IMG/VR virus record: IMGVR_UViG_3300025889_001129
Span: 1-21,187 of that record
Reading direction: 5' to 3' (one strand)
Length of the DNA stretch: 21,187 bases
Origin: a virus
The position numbers and the translations under genes were made by a program. Below the pieces are notes generated by a model. That model did not search any database and was not told where the DNA came from. It saw only the letters and a program-made list of their open reading frames with translations. The first letter of the stretch is position 1; every line of letters begins with the position of its first letter. Shown one piece after another: positions 5,431 through 10,827 of the stretch.

Positions 5431-5670
5431 ATGAAAAAAGTAAATGTTAAAGAGTTAGGAAGCAAGTTTATGATCTTCGGTAACAAAGGCAATGTGTGGA
5501 GCGACACGGCTCATGCTTATAAACTAGGAACCGGCAACCTATGCGGTACTCCAGCATTAAGCACCAACCATGCTAAAATAGCCGGCATTGAAGAAGTAGG
5601 ATGTGCAAAATGCTTAGCAGCATTAGACATGTTCTCGACAATAACTTTTTCAATGTTTAATCGAAATTAG
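5431..5670 (+). CDS. Small phage protein with a likely Cys/His metal site, 79 residues
   Basis: Begins MKKVNVKELGSKFMIFGNKG. A histidine (AHAYKL), a CG (NLCGTP) and a CAKC (VGCAKCLAAL) give the order H-x(n)-C-x(n)-C-x2-C. This layout is seen in small phage zinc-binding proteins. The fold is probably a beta hairpin plus a short helix after the CxxC. No enzymatic residues are apparent, and the function is unknown. It has its own promoter and lies 49 nt upstream of the last gene of this block. Confidence 0.65.
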   Translation: MKKVNVKELGSKFMIFGNKGNVWSDTAHAYKLGTGNLCGTPALSTNHAKIAGIEEVGCAKCLAALDMFSTITFSMFNRN

Positions 5671-5719
5671 ATAATAGCATATAACATCGACAATATATAA
5701 ACCAACAAAAAAGAGAGAC

Positions 5720-5941
5720 ATGACAAAGAAACAAATCACAGAAACCATTCAGCAATTAGAAGCTGCAGCTTGGAGAGAGATGCATGAGCGCAACCGTATC
5801 TGCGGCCGTGATCATGTATTAGCATTAACTGCCAGAACCCGTTGGACGACCATACATGAGATGATGGCTGAATTGCAAATAACACCAGACAGCACTCTGC
5901 CAGACAACCAGGCAGTATTCCGAATGCGGCATCAGAGTTGA
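5720..5941 (+). CDS. Unknown helical protein, 73 residues
   Basis: Begins MTKKQITETIQQLEAAAWRE. A long charged helix (ETIQQLEAAAWREMHERNR) is followed by LTARTRWTTIHEMMAELQ, suggesting a helical hairpin. A GAGAGA stretch precedes the start, but there is no recognisable promoter cassette, so it is probably read together with 5431-5670. It is the last gene before the G-rich boundary and is followed by a strong terminator (5964-5988). Confidence 0.6.
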   Translation: MTKKQITETIQQLEAAAWREMHERNRICGRDHVLALTARTRWTTIHEMMAELQITPDSTLPDNQAVFRMRHQS

Positions 5942-5963
5942 CATATATAACATGCAGGTGCGA

Positions 5964-5988
5964 GGGGGGCTTAATAGCCCCCTTTTTT
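5964..5988 (+). terminator. Strong rho-independent terminator
   Basis: GGGGGCT (5965-5971) pairs with AGCCCCC (5976-5982), followed by TTTTTT (5983-5988). It lies 22 nt after the last gene of the left block. Confidence 0.85.
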
Positions 5989-6025
5989 ACTGAGCGGGGA
6001 GGGGGTAGCATATAGGGCCAAAACA

Positions 6026-6063
6026 GGGGAGGGGGAGGGGGTTAAATAGGGGGGTGGGGAGGG
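6026..6063 (+). other. G-quadruplex-forming G-run cluster
   Basis: Runs of 4, 5, 5, 6, 4 and 3 guanines (6026-6029, 6031-6035, 6037-6041, 6049-6054, 6056-6059, 6061-6063) are separated by loops of 1-7 nt. This meets the usual G4 pattern of four or more runs of at least three G with short loops. It is exceptional in this AT-rich sequence. Confidence 0.75.
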
Positions 6064-6190
6064 TTTCATTAACACCCCCGTATATAGGTGGTGATATTGG
6101 GTGGTTATATCTATTTTTCTAGCACGGGTAAGATTTTTGCTATATAGGTGCTCTTTATTAGAATATACAATGTATATAATAGTATAATAC

Positions 6191-6240
6191 CATTCTATAT
6201 CACCTTAACCCATTCTATCACATTCTGTCACATCCATTCT
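6191..6240. repeat. Four CATTCT repeats
   Basis: CATTCT occurs at 6191, 6211, 6221 and 6235, mostly within (C)CATTCTATCAC-like units spaced 20, 10 and 14 bp. They lie just upstream of the first leader-tagged gene and could be protein-binding sites. Confidence 0.45.
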
Positions 6241-6249
6241 CGCAAAAGG

Positions 6250-6263
6250 CATATTTATTAATA
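6250..6263 (+). promoter_or_regulatory. Late-type AT motif at the start of the kinase-like gene
   Basis: ATATTTATTAATAT directly abuts the ATG at 6265. If it is a -10 element the message would be leaderless, so the real promoter may lie slightly upstream. Confidence 0.35.
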
Positions 6264-6264
6264 T

Positions 6265-7032
6265 ATGATACGATTACGAGATTTAATAACGGAAACCACG
6301 CATGCGGAGGTATATGACTATCTGCGGCAACACATCGATCGCATTGCGGCCGAGCATGCAGAAACACCAGCACGCAAGCTAGGTTCAGGATATTGGGGTG
6401 AAGCTTGGCTGATGCAGTCAGGGCGTGTTCTCAAATTCACAGCGGACCCTAATGAAGTGGCTTTGGCTGCTAGAACGTCACGTAGACCAGCGTCTCCACA
6501 CTTAATAGGAGTATATTCGGTTCGGCCGATCACCGGGATTCCTTTAAAGGATCCAAACACCTTGTATGATGATCCCGCAGAGTGGCAATCGGGACGTTAC
6601 GGAGCTCGTGGATATTATGTGATTCATCAGGATGGTATTACTCCTTTAAGTGAATATGGCGTCACACTCGAATTCGCATACAATTCTTTATACACTGCGA
6701 TATTCAGTGGCGGATGGACCACAGAGCGCCTGTTGCAGCGTATCGAGCGAATGAATTATTCGAATCGGGACGCGGAGCTGTTGCAACGCATCGTGTCCCA
6801 AGCTGACGGTATACGACGTGATATACGCAGATTCGGAGTTAACTTCACCGAAGCTCATTCAGGCAATGTGGGATTCAATGCATCAGGTAACTTTGTGATT
6901 TATGACATGCAAGCCATGCAGGGAGCCCCAGGAGTAAAACCAAGCAATTTAGGTAAGCCGATCAACATGCAGCAAATTGCGCCTGTGTACACCACAGACG
7001 GAATCGATACACCAGATGATCCCAACATGTAA
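6265..7032 (+). CDS. Leader-tagged protein-kinase-like enzyme, probably head-packaged
   Basis: The protein has 255 residues. Residues 1-10 are MIRLRDLITE, a T4 capsid-targeting-like leader with an (I/L)xE cleavage motif after E10. The rest looks like the kinase/aminoglycoside-phosphotransferase fold. A glycine loop is at 40-45 (GSGYWG), a VAIK-type Lys at 57 (RVLKF) and a candidate helix-C Glu at 64. A hinge follows (GYYVIHQDGITPL). The catalytic-loop-like segment is EAHSGNVGF (196-204), with the metal-binding Asn at 201, and a DFG-type Asp is at 214 (VIYDMQ). The usual catalytic Asp is replaced by Glu196, so activity could be altered. By analogy with T4 Alt, a packaged enzyme injected with the DNA, it could modify host proteins early; this is inference. 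GC content is higher than in the surrounding genes. Confidence 0.65.
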   Translation: MIRLRDLITETTHAEVYDYLRQHIDRIAAEHAETPARKLGSGYWGEAWLMQSGRVLKFTADPNEVALAARTSRRPASPHLIGVYSVRPITGIPLKDPNTLYDDPAEWQSGRYGARGYYVIHQDGITPLSEYGVTLEFAYNSLYTAIFSGGWTTERLLQRIERMNYSNRDAELLQRIVSQADGIRRDIRRFGVNFTEAHSGNVGFNASGNFVIYDMQAMQGAPGVKPSNLGKPINMQQIAPVYTTDGIDTPDDPNM

Positions 7033-7045
7033 ACACTGCGAGGTT

Positions 7046-7059
7046 ATATTTATATTAAA
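7046..7059 (+). promoter_or_regulatory. Late-type promoter motif ATATTTATATTAAA
   Basis: Sits 22 nt before the ATG at 7082 in the intergenic gap. No TTG or TAG lies 20 bp upstream, unlike the cassette promoters. Confidence 0.5.
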
Positions 7060-7081
7060 CCATTATTAAAACACATACAAC

Positions 7082-7420
7082 ATGAAAAACATTTTAACAG
7101 AAAACATGCGCAGGTTTGGTACCAAGAATTTGCGTGAACAAACCGAAGACGTGACACGTGTAGGTGTGTCAGAGATCAAGAATGCAAAGATTGATGGTAA
7201 CACCATGACATTCAAAGCTGGCGATCTAGATGAAGACACCTTCCTCGATCTCTCTGACATGGTTCATCCCGACACTCAAATTCAATTGAAAAATATTAAA
7301 CACAACCCTGCTACACCAACCACCGCAGAAAGATACACTGTATCTAGTATCAATGATATAGTTGCAGATTTTGACTACGATCTTGCGAAGGAAAGACTTT
7401 TATTCTACTTCAATCAATAA
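7082..7420 (+). CDS. Leader-tagged protein of unknown function (ENMxRFxxKNLxE class), 112 residues
   Basis: The N-terminus reads MKNILTENMRRFGTKNLREQ. The block N-(I/L)-L-x-E-N-M-x-R-F-x-x-K-N-L-x-E is shared with the minus-strand protein at 14742-15266, whose remainder is unrelated. Two possible prohead-protease sites follow the (I/L)xE pattern (after E7 and after E19). The rest is acidic and beta-rich (IDGNTMTFKAGDLDEDTFLDL) with no recognised fold. It lies between two other leader-tagged genes, 18 nt upstream of the next, with a late-type motif in front. I infer it is carried in the head. Confidence 0.65.
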   Translation: MKNILTENMRRFGTKNLREQTEDVTRVGVSEIKNAKIDGNTMTFKAGDLDEDTFLDLSDMVHPDTQIQLKNIKHNPATPTTAERYTVSSINDIVADFDYDLAKERLLFYFNQ

Positions 7421-7438
7421 ACCAAATTAATAAACAAC

Positions 7439-7765
7439 ATGATACGATTAAAAAACATTATCACGGAGACGTCACTAAGCGATGACGACTTGCTAGACAT
7501 CATATTAACATACACCAAAGACCCCGAAGATGCAGAGGCTGCCCTTGCAAGCTATCGAGAAACAGGAGATTTCGGTGACGCGGCAATTAGCTCTAACGTG
7601 CAGCGTGACCCTCGATTCCGAGCTGAGTCTGAGACCGGTGGCGCTGGTGCACGACTCGCCGCTGCTGTGATAGAGCGCGCGCGCCGAGCTATGCGCAGCA
7701 TGAGTGATGCTGAGGTTGCTGAGTTTCGTGAGCACATCGCCCAAGCATTCGACATGAAGTTGTAG
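7439..7765 (+). CDS. Leader-tagged protein of unknown function, 108 residues
   Basis: Starts MIRLKNIITETSLSDDDLLD. Residues 1-10 fit the shared leader, with a cleavage-type ITE at 8-10. The mature part is helical and charged, with alanine-, arginine- and glutamate-rich stretches (ARLAAAVIERARRAMRSMS). A motif DPEDAEAALASYRETGDFGDAA resembles no enzyme site I know. The local sequence contains GCGCGCGCC and is much more GC-rich than the window average, hinting at recent acquisition. It follows the previous tagged gene after 18 nt, and two 27-bp repeats lie just after its stop. Confidence 0.6.
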   Translation: MIRLKNIITETSLSDDDLLDIILTYTKDPEDAEAALASYRETGDFGDAAISSNVQRDPRFRAESETGGAGARLAAAVIERARRAMRSMSDAEVAEFREHIAQAFDMKL

Positions 7766-7769
7766 TGCC

Positions 7770-7796
7770 GACGTGCTGCTGGTATAGTCCTGGAAG
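7770..7796 (+). repeat. 27-bp direct repeat, copy 1
   Basis: A 27-bp unit beginning GACGTGCTGCTGG and ending TCCTGGAAG, repeated exactly at 7805-7831. It lies 5 nt after the stop of the preceding gene. No tRNA-like fold or simple hairpin is evident within one unit. Confidence 0.85.
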
Positions 7797-7804
7797 TGTG
7801 ACCT

Positions 7805-7831
7805 GACGTGCTGCTGGTATAGTCCTGGAAG
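7805..7831 (+). repeat. 27-bp direct repeat, copy 2
   Basis: Exact copy of 7770-7796 at a 35-bp period. A short hairpin (GGACGT ... ACGTTC, 7831-7846, one G-U) begins at its last base. Confidence 0.85.
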
Positions 7832-7855
7832 GACGTACTAACGTTCTACCGCACT

Positions 7856-7871
7856 ACATATTTATATTAAA
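7856..7871 (+). promoter_or_regulatory. Late-type promoter motif ACATATTTATATTAAA
   Basis: Full 16-bp form of the one-part motif, identical to that at 16393-16408. Drives the membrane protein gene at about 7882/7920. Confidence 0.5.
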
Positions 7872-7919
7872 GCAATCTGTCATGGGGTAATAACTGAGTT
7901 TCGATTAAAATTAGCAGCG

Positions 7920-8339
7920 GTGGCACTTGCTGTGTTAACACCGTTGTTAATGATACTGTGTTATGGCCCGTTACCTTCCATTTCAAAATATTGGGAAACT
8001 GAGTGGCAACCGCTGTTCATACTTTCCAATGCAGTAACCAGCTATTTCTTTTTCACACTACCTAAATGGAAACTTCCGGCGGTATTCCTGATGCTGCTAA
8101 CTGCATTTTCCGTGCAGGAATACCAATACATCCACAATCTGTTTGCAATTGCCTTCTTTTTGAGTTCGTACTGGGTATTGTGGTATTCTAAACGTTATCC
8201 GGTGTTTTTACTGCAGTATGGAGTTGGTATTATTGTTATGCCTTTTAGTTTTTTATGGGGAGAAGTGATTTCTATCAGTGCATTGAGCTTGTATCATTTA
8301 ACCGTATTAATTCGATTGCAACAGCTAACTAATCGATGA
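7920..8339 (+). CDS. Multi-pass membrane protein, start uncertain
   Basis: From the GTG at 7920 the protein has 139 residues with about four to five hydrophobic segments: VLTPLLMILCYG, LFILSNAVTSYFFFTL, AVFLMLLTAF, NLFAIAFFLSSYWVLWY, and YGVGIIVMPFSFLW with ISALSLYHLTVLI. The frame stays open upstream and reads VITEFRLKLAAVALAV before the GTG. An ATG at 7882 sits one frame away, separated by a GGGG run; one extra G would give MGVITEFRLKLAAV as an ordinary start with a basic residue pair before the first helix. The gene lies among leader-tagged genes but lacks that leader. A holin-like or membrane-exclusion role is possible, but no family is recognised. Confidence 0.6.
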   Translation: MALAVLTPLLMILCYGPLPSISKYWETEWQPLFILSNAVTSYFFFTLPKWKLPAVFLMLLTAFSVQEYQYIHNLFAIAFFLSSYWVLWYSKRYPVFLLQYGVGIIVMPFSFLWGEVISISALSLYHLTVLIRLQQLTNR

Positions 8340-8344
8340 CTCGT

Positions 8345-8358
8345 ACATATTTATATAT
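8345..8358 (+). promoter_or_regulatory. Late-type promoter motif ACATATTTATATAT
   Basis: Variant of the one-part motif, 13 nt before the ATG at 8372 and overlapping no coding sequence if 8372 is the start. Confidence 0.45.
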
Positions 8359-8371
8359 AAAAAAGATTATC

Positions 8372-8920
8372 ATGATTAAACTTAAAAACATGTTAACAGA
8401 AGAAGGTATTATAGAAAAACTACCAAAAGACATTCAATCTGCAATCAATCGATTGCGGACAAAATGGGGTGTTATAATTACTGATCGTCACATCGAAAAA
8501 GAATTCGATCAAGAAGGAGGTACTAGACCAGATAATGGTAGTGTAGATCCAATTGCCGAGAAACAAATACTCAAATTAATAGCAGCAGTTAAACAAAAAT
8601 TTCCATTAATCAAAAACCAACCAGGTATCATATCTAGCTACCGTAGTTACATGGCCCAGGCAGATAATTTTGGACGTAAAGTCAATTCCGGCCGGTCTAT
8701 CGATAATGTACAATCGGCAAATACAATACCTGGATTTTCACAACATCATACCGGTAAAGCTTTCGATATATTCAGTGTAAAATCTGCGTTTTGGAATAAA
8801 CACAAAGATGTAGCAGACTATATCAAAGAAATTGCACCAAAATATGGTTTCGATGTTACATATAAAACACAAGGAACATTAAGAATAGCTGAGCCATGGC
8901 ATTTATATTATACTAATTAG
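8372..8920 (+). CDS. Leader-tagged M15-family peptidase (D-Ala-D-Ala carboxypeptidase-like)
   Basis: The start at 8372 is chosen because it gives the shared leader (MIKLKNMLTE) and lies after a late-type motif; the longer frame from 8336 would run through that motif. The protein has 182 residues. The M15 zinc site is complete: SQHHTGKAFD at 123-132 (Ser123, His125, Asp132) and EPWH at 174-177 (Glu174, His177). SSYRS (88-92) is the usual upstream Arg motif. Such enzymes cut peptide cross-links or stem peptides of peptidoglycan in the periplasm. No signal peptide is visible; the leader suggests packaging in the head, while an endolysin role is an alternative. The neighbouring multi-pass membrane protein is just upstream. 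Confidence 0.8.
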   Translation: MIKLKNMLTEEGIIEKLPKDIQSAINRLRTKWGVIITDRHIEKEFDQEGGTRPDNGSVDPIAEKQILKLIAAVKQKFPLIKNQPGIISSYRSYMAQADNFGRKVNSGRSIDNVQSANTIPGFSQHHTGKAFDIFSVKSAFWNKHKDVADYIKEIAPKYGFDVTYKTQGTLRIAEPWHLYYTN

Positions 8921-8931
8921 CAGTGACACAC

Positions 8932-9234
8932 ATGATACGATTACGAGACATATTGACAGAAACGGCACATGAAAATGTGGTTGATTTGGTTCGTGATAAT
9001 TTTGAAACCATACTAGGTAACTACGAAGAATGGTTAGAAGGACAGTTGGATGACTTGGTAGATAATGAAGACATAACTGAGTGGAATCGTTATGACACTT
9101 TAATGAGTATGCGAGACAATTCAGATAGTCCGGAAGAATTTATAGGATATTTAAAGTATCGACACAAAATGTTTGATACCGCACAATTATATCAGTTTAT
9201 TGAACGTTACCTAGATTACCAGAATATTGCATGA
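8932..9234 (+). CDS. Leader-tagged acidic protein of unknown function, 100 residues
   Basis: The ATG at 8932 is preferred over a GTG at 8923 because it starts the leader MIRLRDILTETAHEN exactly. The first 30 residues match those of the kinase-like protein at 6265 (T-x-H-x-x-V-x-D-x-x-R after the leader), and the first 17 bases of the two genes are identical, which points to duplication of a leader segment. The rest is acidic and helical (WLEGQLDDLVDNEDITEW, QLYQFIERYLDYQ). No fold is recognised. It overlaps the next gene by 4 nt (ATGA), so the two are translationally coupled. Confidence 0.65.
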   Translation: MIRLRDILTETAHENVVDLVRDNFETILGNYEEWLEGQLDDLVDNEDITEWNRYDTLMSMRDNSDSPEEFIGYLKYRHKMFDTAQLYQFIERYLDYQNIA

Positions 9235-9389
9235 TTAGTTTACGGGACATATTATCTGAAAAGAAGATAACTAAAAAATCTGATTTTGATAGAGCCGAAT
9301 ATTATAAAGAATATATCAAGCAGCTTGTGCCAGAAACATTTAAAGTTGAAATGAAGGATAGTGAAATAACTATTAAAATTAAAAATTAA
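9231..9389 (+). CDS. Leader-tagged small protein, 52 residues
   Basis: ATG at 9231 overlaps the previous stop (ATGA); TAA at 9387-9389. It begins MISLRDILSEKKITKKSDFD, the same leader form with LSE at 8-10. The rest is lysine-rich with a C-terminal amphipathic strand (EMKDSEITIKIKN). It is the last member of the leader-tagged run and is followed by two hairpins, the second a strong terminator. Cleavage after E10 would leave 42 residues. Confidence 0.65.
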   Translation: MISLRDILSEKKITKKSDFDRAEYYKEYIKQLVPETFKVEMKDSEITIKIKN

Positions 9390-9393
9390 ACGC

Positions 9394-9413
9394 ACGTCTG
9401 CTACCTTAGACGT
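9394..9413 (+). other. Short hairpin before the terminator
   Basis: ACGTCT (9394-9399) and AGACGT (9408-9413) form a 6-bp stem with an 8-nt loop just after the stop at 9389. It could help define the 3' end. Confidence 0.45.
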
Positions 9414-9424
9414 TTAGTTGCAAG

Positions 9425-9452
9425 ACCCGGGGTATTTCACCCGGGTTTTTTT
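9425..9452 (+). terminator. Strong rho-independent terminator
   Basis: ACCCGGG (9425-9431) pairs with CCCGGGT (9440-9446) around an 8-nt loop, followed by TTTTTT. It ends the leader-tagged operon. Confidence 0.9.
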
Positions 9453-9460
9453 ATGCACAT

Positions 9461-9474
9461 ATATTTATATTAAA
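9461..9474 (+). promoter_or_regulatory. Late-type promoter motif ATATTTATATTAAA
   Basis: Exact motif 14 nt before the ATG at 9489, immediately after the terminator, so a promoter is needed here for the next operon. No -33 element at the 20-bp distance. Confidence 0.6.
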
Positions 9475-9488
9475 TAAACGTAATAATC

Positions 9489-9851
9489 ATGATAGAAAAA
9501 TTTATTTCCACTCTGTTTGCAAGCCGGACTCAGGCACATATATATCATTTGCAAACAAAATCTTATGCAGAGCATATGGCATTGCAAGAATATTATGAAG
9601 GCATCGTAGATATGATAGATGCAATTGTCGAAGCATATCAAGGTAAGCATGGAATTATTAAAAACTATACTGCTCCTGCTAAATTTGAGAATTATGGAGA
9701 CAAGAACGTTGTTAATTATTTTAAAGGATTAGCAATGTTTGCTGAAAAGGCATATGATAAATTACCAGAAGATTCATATTTACAAAATCTATATGACGGA
9801 GTAATTGAGTTAATTTATTCTACAGTATATAAATTGGAAAATTTAAAATGA
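9489..9851 (+). CDS. Helical phage protein, DUF5856/Dps-ferritin-like
   Basis: The protein has 120 residues and begins MIEKFISTLFASRTQAHIYH. The pattern of a first helix with HIYHLQTKSYAEHMALQEYY, then EGIVDMIDAIVEAYQG, and a last helix NLYDGVIELIYSTVYKL resembles small ferritin-like or Dps-like bundles; I recall related phage proteins classed as DUF5856. Conserved His and Glu residues (H17, H20, H28) could be metal ligands, but without structure this is uncertain. It is first in a tight operon, overlapping the next gene by 4 nt. Confidence 0.55.
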   Translation: MIEKFISTLFASRTQAHIYHLQTKSYAEHMALQEYYEGIVDMIDAIVEAYQGKHGIIKNYTAPAKFENYGDKNVVNYFKGLAMFAEKAYDKLPEDSYLQNLYDGVIELIYSTVYKLENLK

Positions 9852-10420
9852 TAAAATTATTAGATTTAACGAATCCAAAGCATCAAAAAATTGTTGCTGA
9901 AGAAATTGCTAGAGCAAAACGTATTCTTAAAGAAGCTGCGTCAGATCGGTTTTTACAATCAGCTGCAAGAAACTTGGCTGCTCAAATGCAAGGCAAAGCT
10001 GCTAGCGAAACAACTCTAATGAATCGTTTAAACAGAATGCCATTAGCTAATAGACTTACAAAATCAGATTTAGATAAAATTGTTGGTTATGCAATGAAAG
10101 AAATGGGATTGGATGTTGCTGCGGCTGCTGGAGAACTAGATTATGCTAAGATAGTTAAATGGATAGAAGGCAATCAATCCATGTTATCTGGATATGAGTA
10201 TGAATCTAGTGGCGTTGCTAAAAATGTAGATGAGATCATTAAATGGGTTCGTTCTGGTCGTGCTTCTCAATCATATCTTAAAGGATTAATTGATGACATG
10301 GACAAATTGGAAGGCGTTGCTATTGACGATGCTCAATTTTATAAAGAAGCAGAAACACCAGGATTAGGAAATATTAGTGCAAGAACTAATCCTAGAGATA
10401 TGGGATATAGTTTAGATTAA
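9848..10420 (+). CDS. Unknown structural candidate, 190 residues
   Basis: Starts at the ATGA overlap with the preceding gene. The N-terminus is MIKLLDLTNPKHQKIVAEEI, followed by RAKRILKEAASDRF; the LKE before AAS matches the (I/L)xE prohead-cleavage pattern, so it may be a processed head component. The middle is alanine-rich and helical (SAARNLAAQMQGKAASETTLMN style segments), and the C-terminus is acidic and glycine-containing (EAETPGLGNISARTN). No fold is recognised. The next gene follows 10 nt after its stop. Confidence 0.6.
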   Translation: MIKLLDLTNPKHQKIVAEEIARAKRILKEAASDRFLQSAARNLAAQMQGKAASETTLMNRLNRMPLANRLTKSDLDKIVGYAMKEMGLDVAAAAGELDYAKIVKWIEGNQSMLSGYEYESSGVAKNVDEIIKWVRSGRASQSYLKGLIDDMDKLEGVAIDDAQFYKEAETPGLGNISARTNPRDMGYSLD

Positions 10421-10430
10421 AATTGTATAT

Positions 10431-10640
10431 ATGAAACTTATACAAATTACCGATGAAGATGGATACCAATACATGGTAAACACTGATCATATTGTGTATC
10501 TTTGTAATAACAATAACACAACCACAGTTAAACTAAGTAGCGGATTAGAAATTTCAACATATCAACCATATATTGCATTAGCAGAACGAATTGCAGCAAC
10601 ACAAATAAGTTTAGAACGAGATAAAATTTTAAAAGATTAA
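10431..10640 (+). CDS. Small beta-rich protein, 69 residues
   Basis: Begins MKLIQITDEDGYQYMVNTDH. Strands IVYLCNNNN, TTTVKLSSGLEIST and a C-terminal helix (YIALAERIAATQISLERDK) resemble the small FlbD-like fold, in which strands of the form xKLxxxDGxxxxVNxDxIxxI precede a helix. This is a weak structural impression only. It sits in the operon between a structural candidate and the Hc1-like gene, 1 nt from the latter. Confidence 0.6.
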   Translation: MKLIQITDEDGYQYMVNTDHIVYLCNNNNTTTVKLSSGLEISTYQPYIALAERIAATQISLERDKILKD

Positions 10641-10641
10641 T

Positions 10642-10827
10642 ATGGATTCACAGGAATTATATGAGCAAATGAAACAGTTATGGGAAACGTTTGAAGAAAA
10701 CCATACTCGTTTTTACACTAAACAAGTAAAAGCAGCAGGAAGTCGAGCTAGAAAATCTATATTAGAATTAAAGAAGCTTTCTAGCAATTATCGTACTGCG
10801 TGTTTAAATGAAGCAAAAGAAATATGA
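10642..10827 (+). CDS. Histone H1-like protein (Hc1 family), 61 residues
   Basis: Begins MDSQELYEQMKQLWETFEEN and contains FYTKQVKAAGSRARKSILEL followed by KKLSSNYR. The order helix, then F(Y)xKxxKAAGxRxRKxxxELKxLxxxxR, is the pattern of the short Hc1-type histone H1-like proteins common in Bacteroidota. Such proteins bind and condense DNA. A phage copy could coat phage DNA, replace the host protein, or be packaged. It overlaps the next gene by 4 nt (ATGA), which carries a leader-like N-terminus. Confidence 0.7.
   Translation: MDSQELYEQMKQLWETFEENHTRFYTKQVKAAGSRARKSILELKKLSSNYRTACLNEAKEI

Larger units (their letters stand above)
5942..6264. other. 323-bp non-coding boundary: terminator, G-rich block, CATTCT repeats
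   Basis: No convincing open frame in either direction. In order: a terminator (5964-5988), a dense block of G runs (5996-6063), two copies of TATATAGGTG (6080-6089 and 6141-6150), an AT-rich stretch, and four CATTCT repeats (6191-6240). GGTGATAT (6088-6095) and ATATCACC (6197-6204) form a distant inverted repeat. It separates the promoter-cassette region from the leader-tagged late genes. It could be an origin, a packaging or regulatory site, or simply an insulating terminator. Confidence 0.6.

Noticed and set aside
7505-7755. Two overlapping minus-strand frames (79 and 67 residues)
   Set aside because: They are shadows of the leader-tagged gene at 7439-7765, caused by its high GC content; no promoter or plausible protein pattern.
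7766-7850. Possible tRNA or tRNA-like RNA in the repeat region
   Set aside because: No GTTCGA-type T loop, no acceptor stem and no CCA; the two 27-bp units do not fold as cloverleaves.
8336-8371. Longer start of the M15 peptidase gene
   Set aside because: The extra residues run through a late-type promoter motif and would hide the shared leader, which begins exactly at 8372.
8923-8931. GTG start for the gene at 8932
   Set aside because: The ATG at 8932 gives the leader exactly; the GTG adds three unrelated residues.
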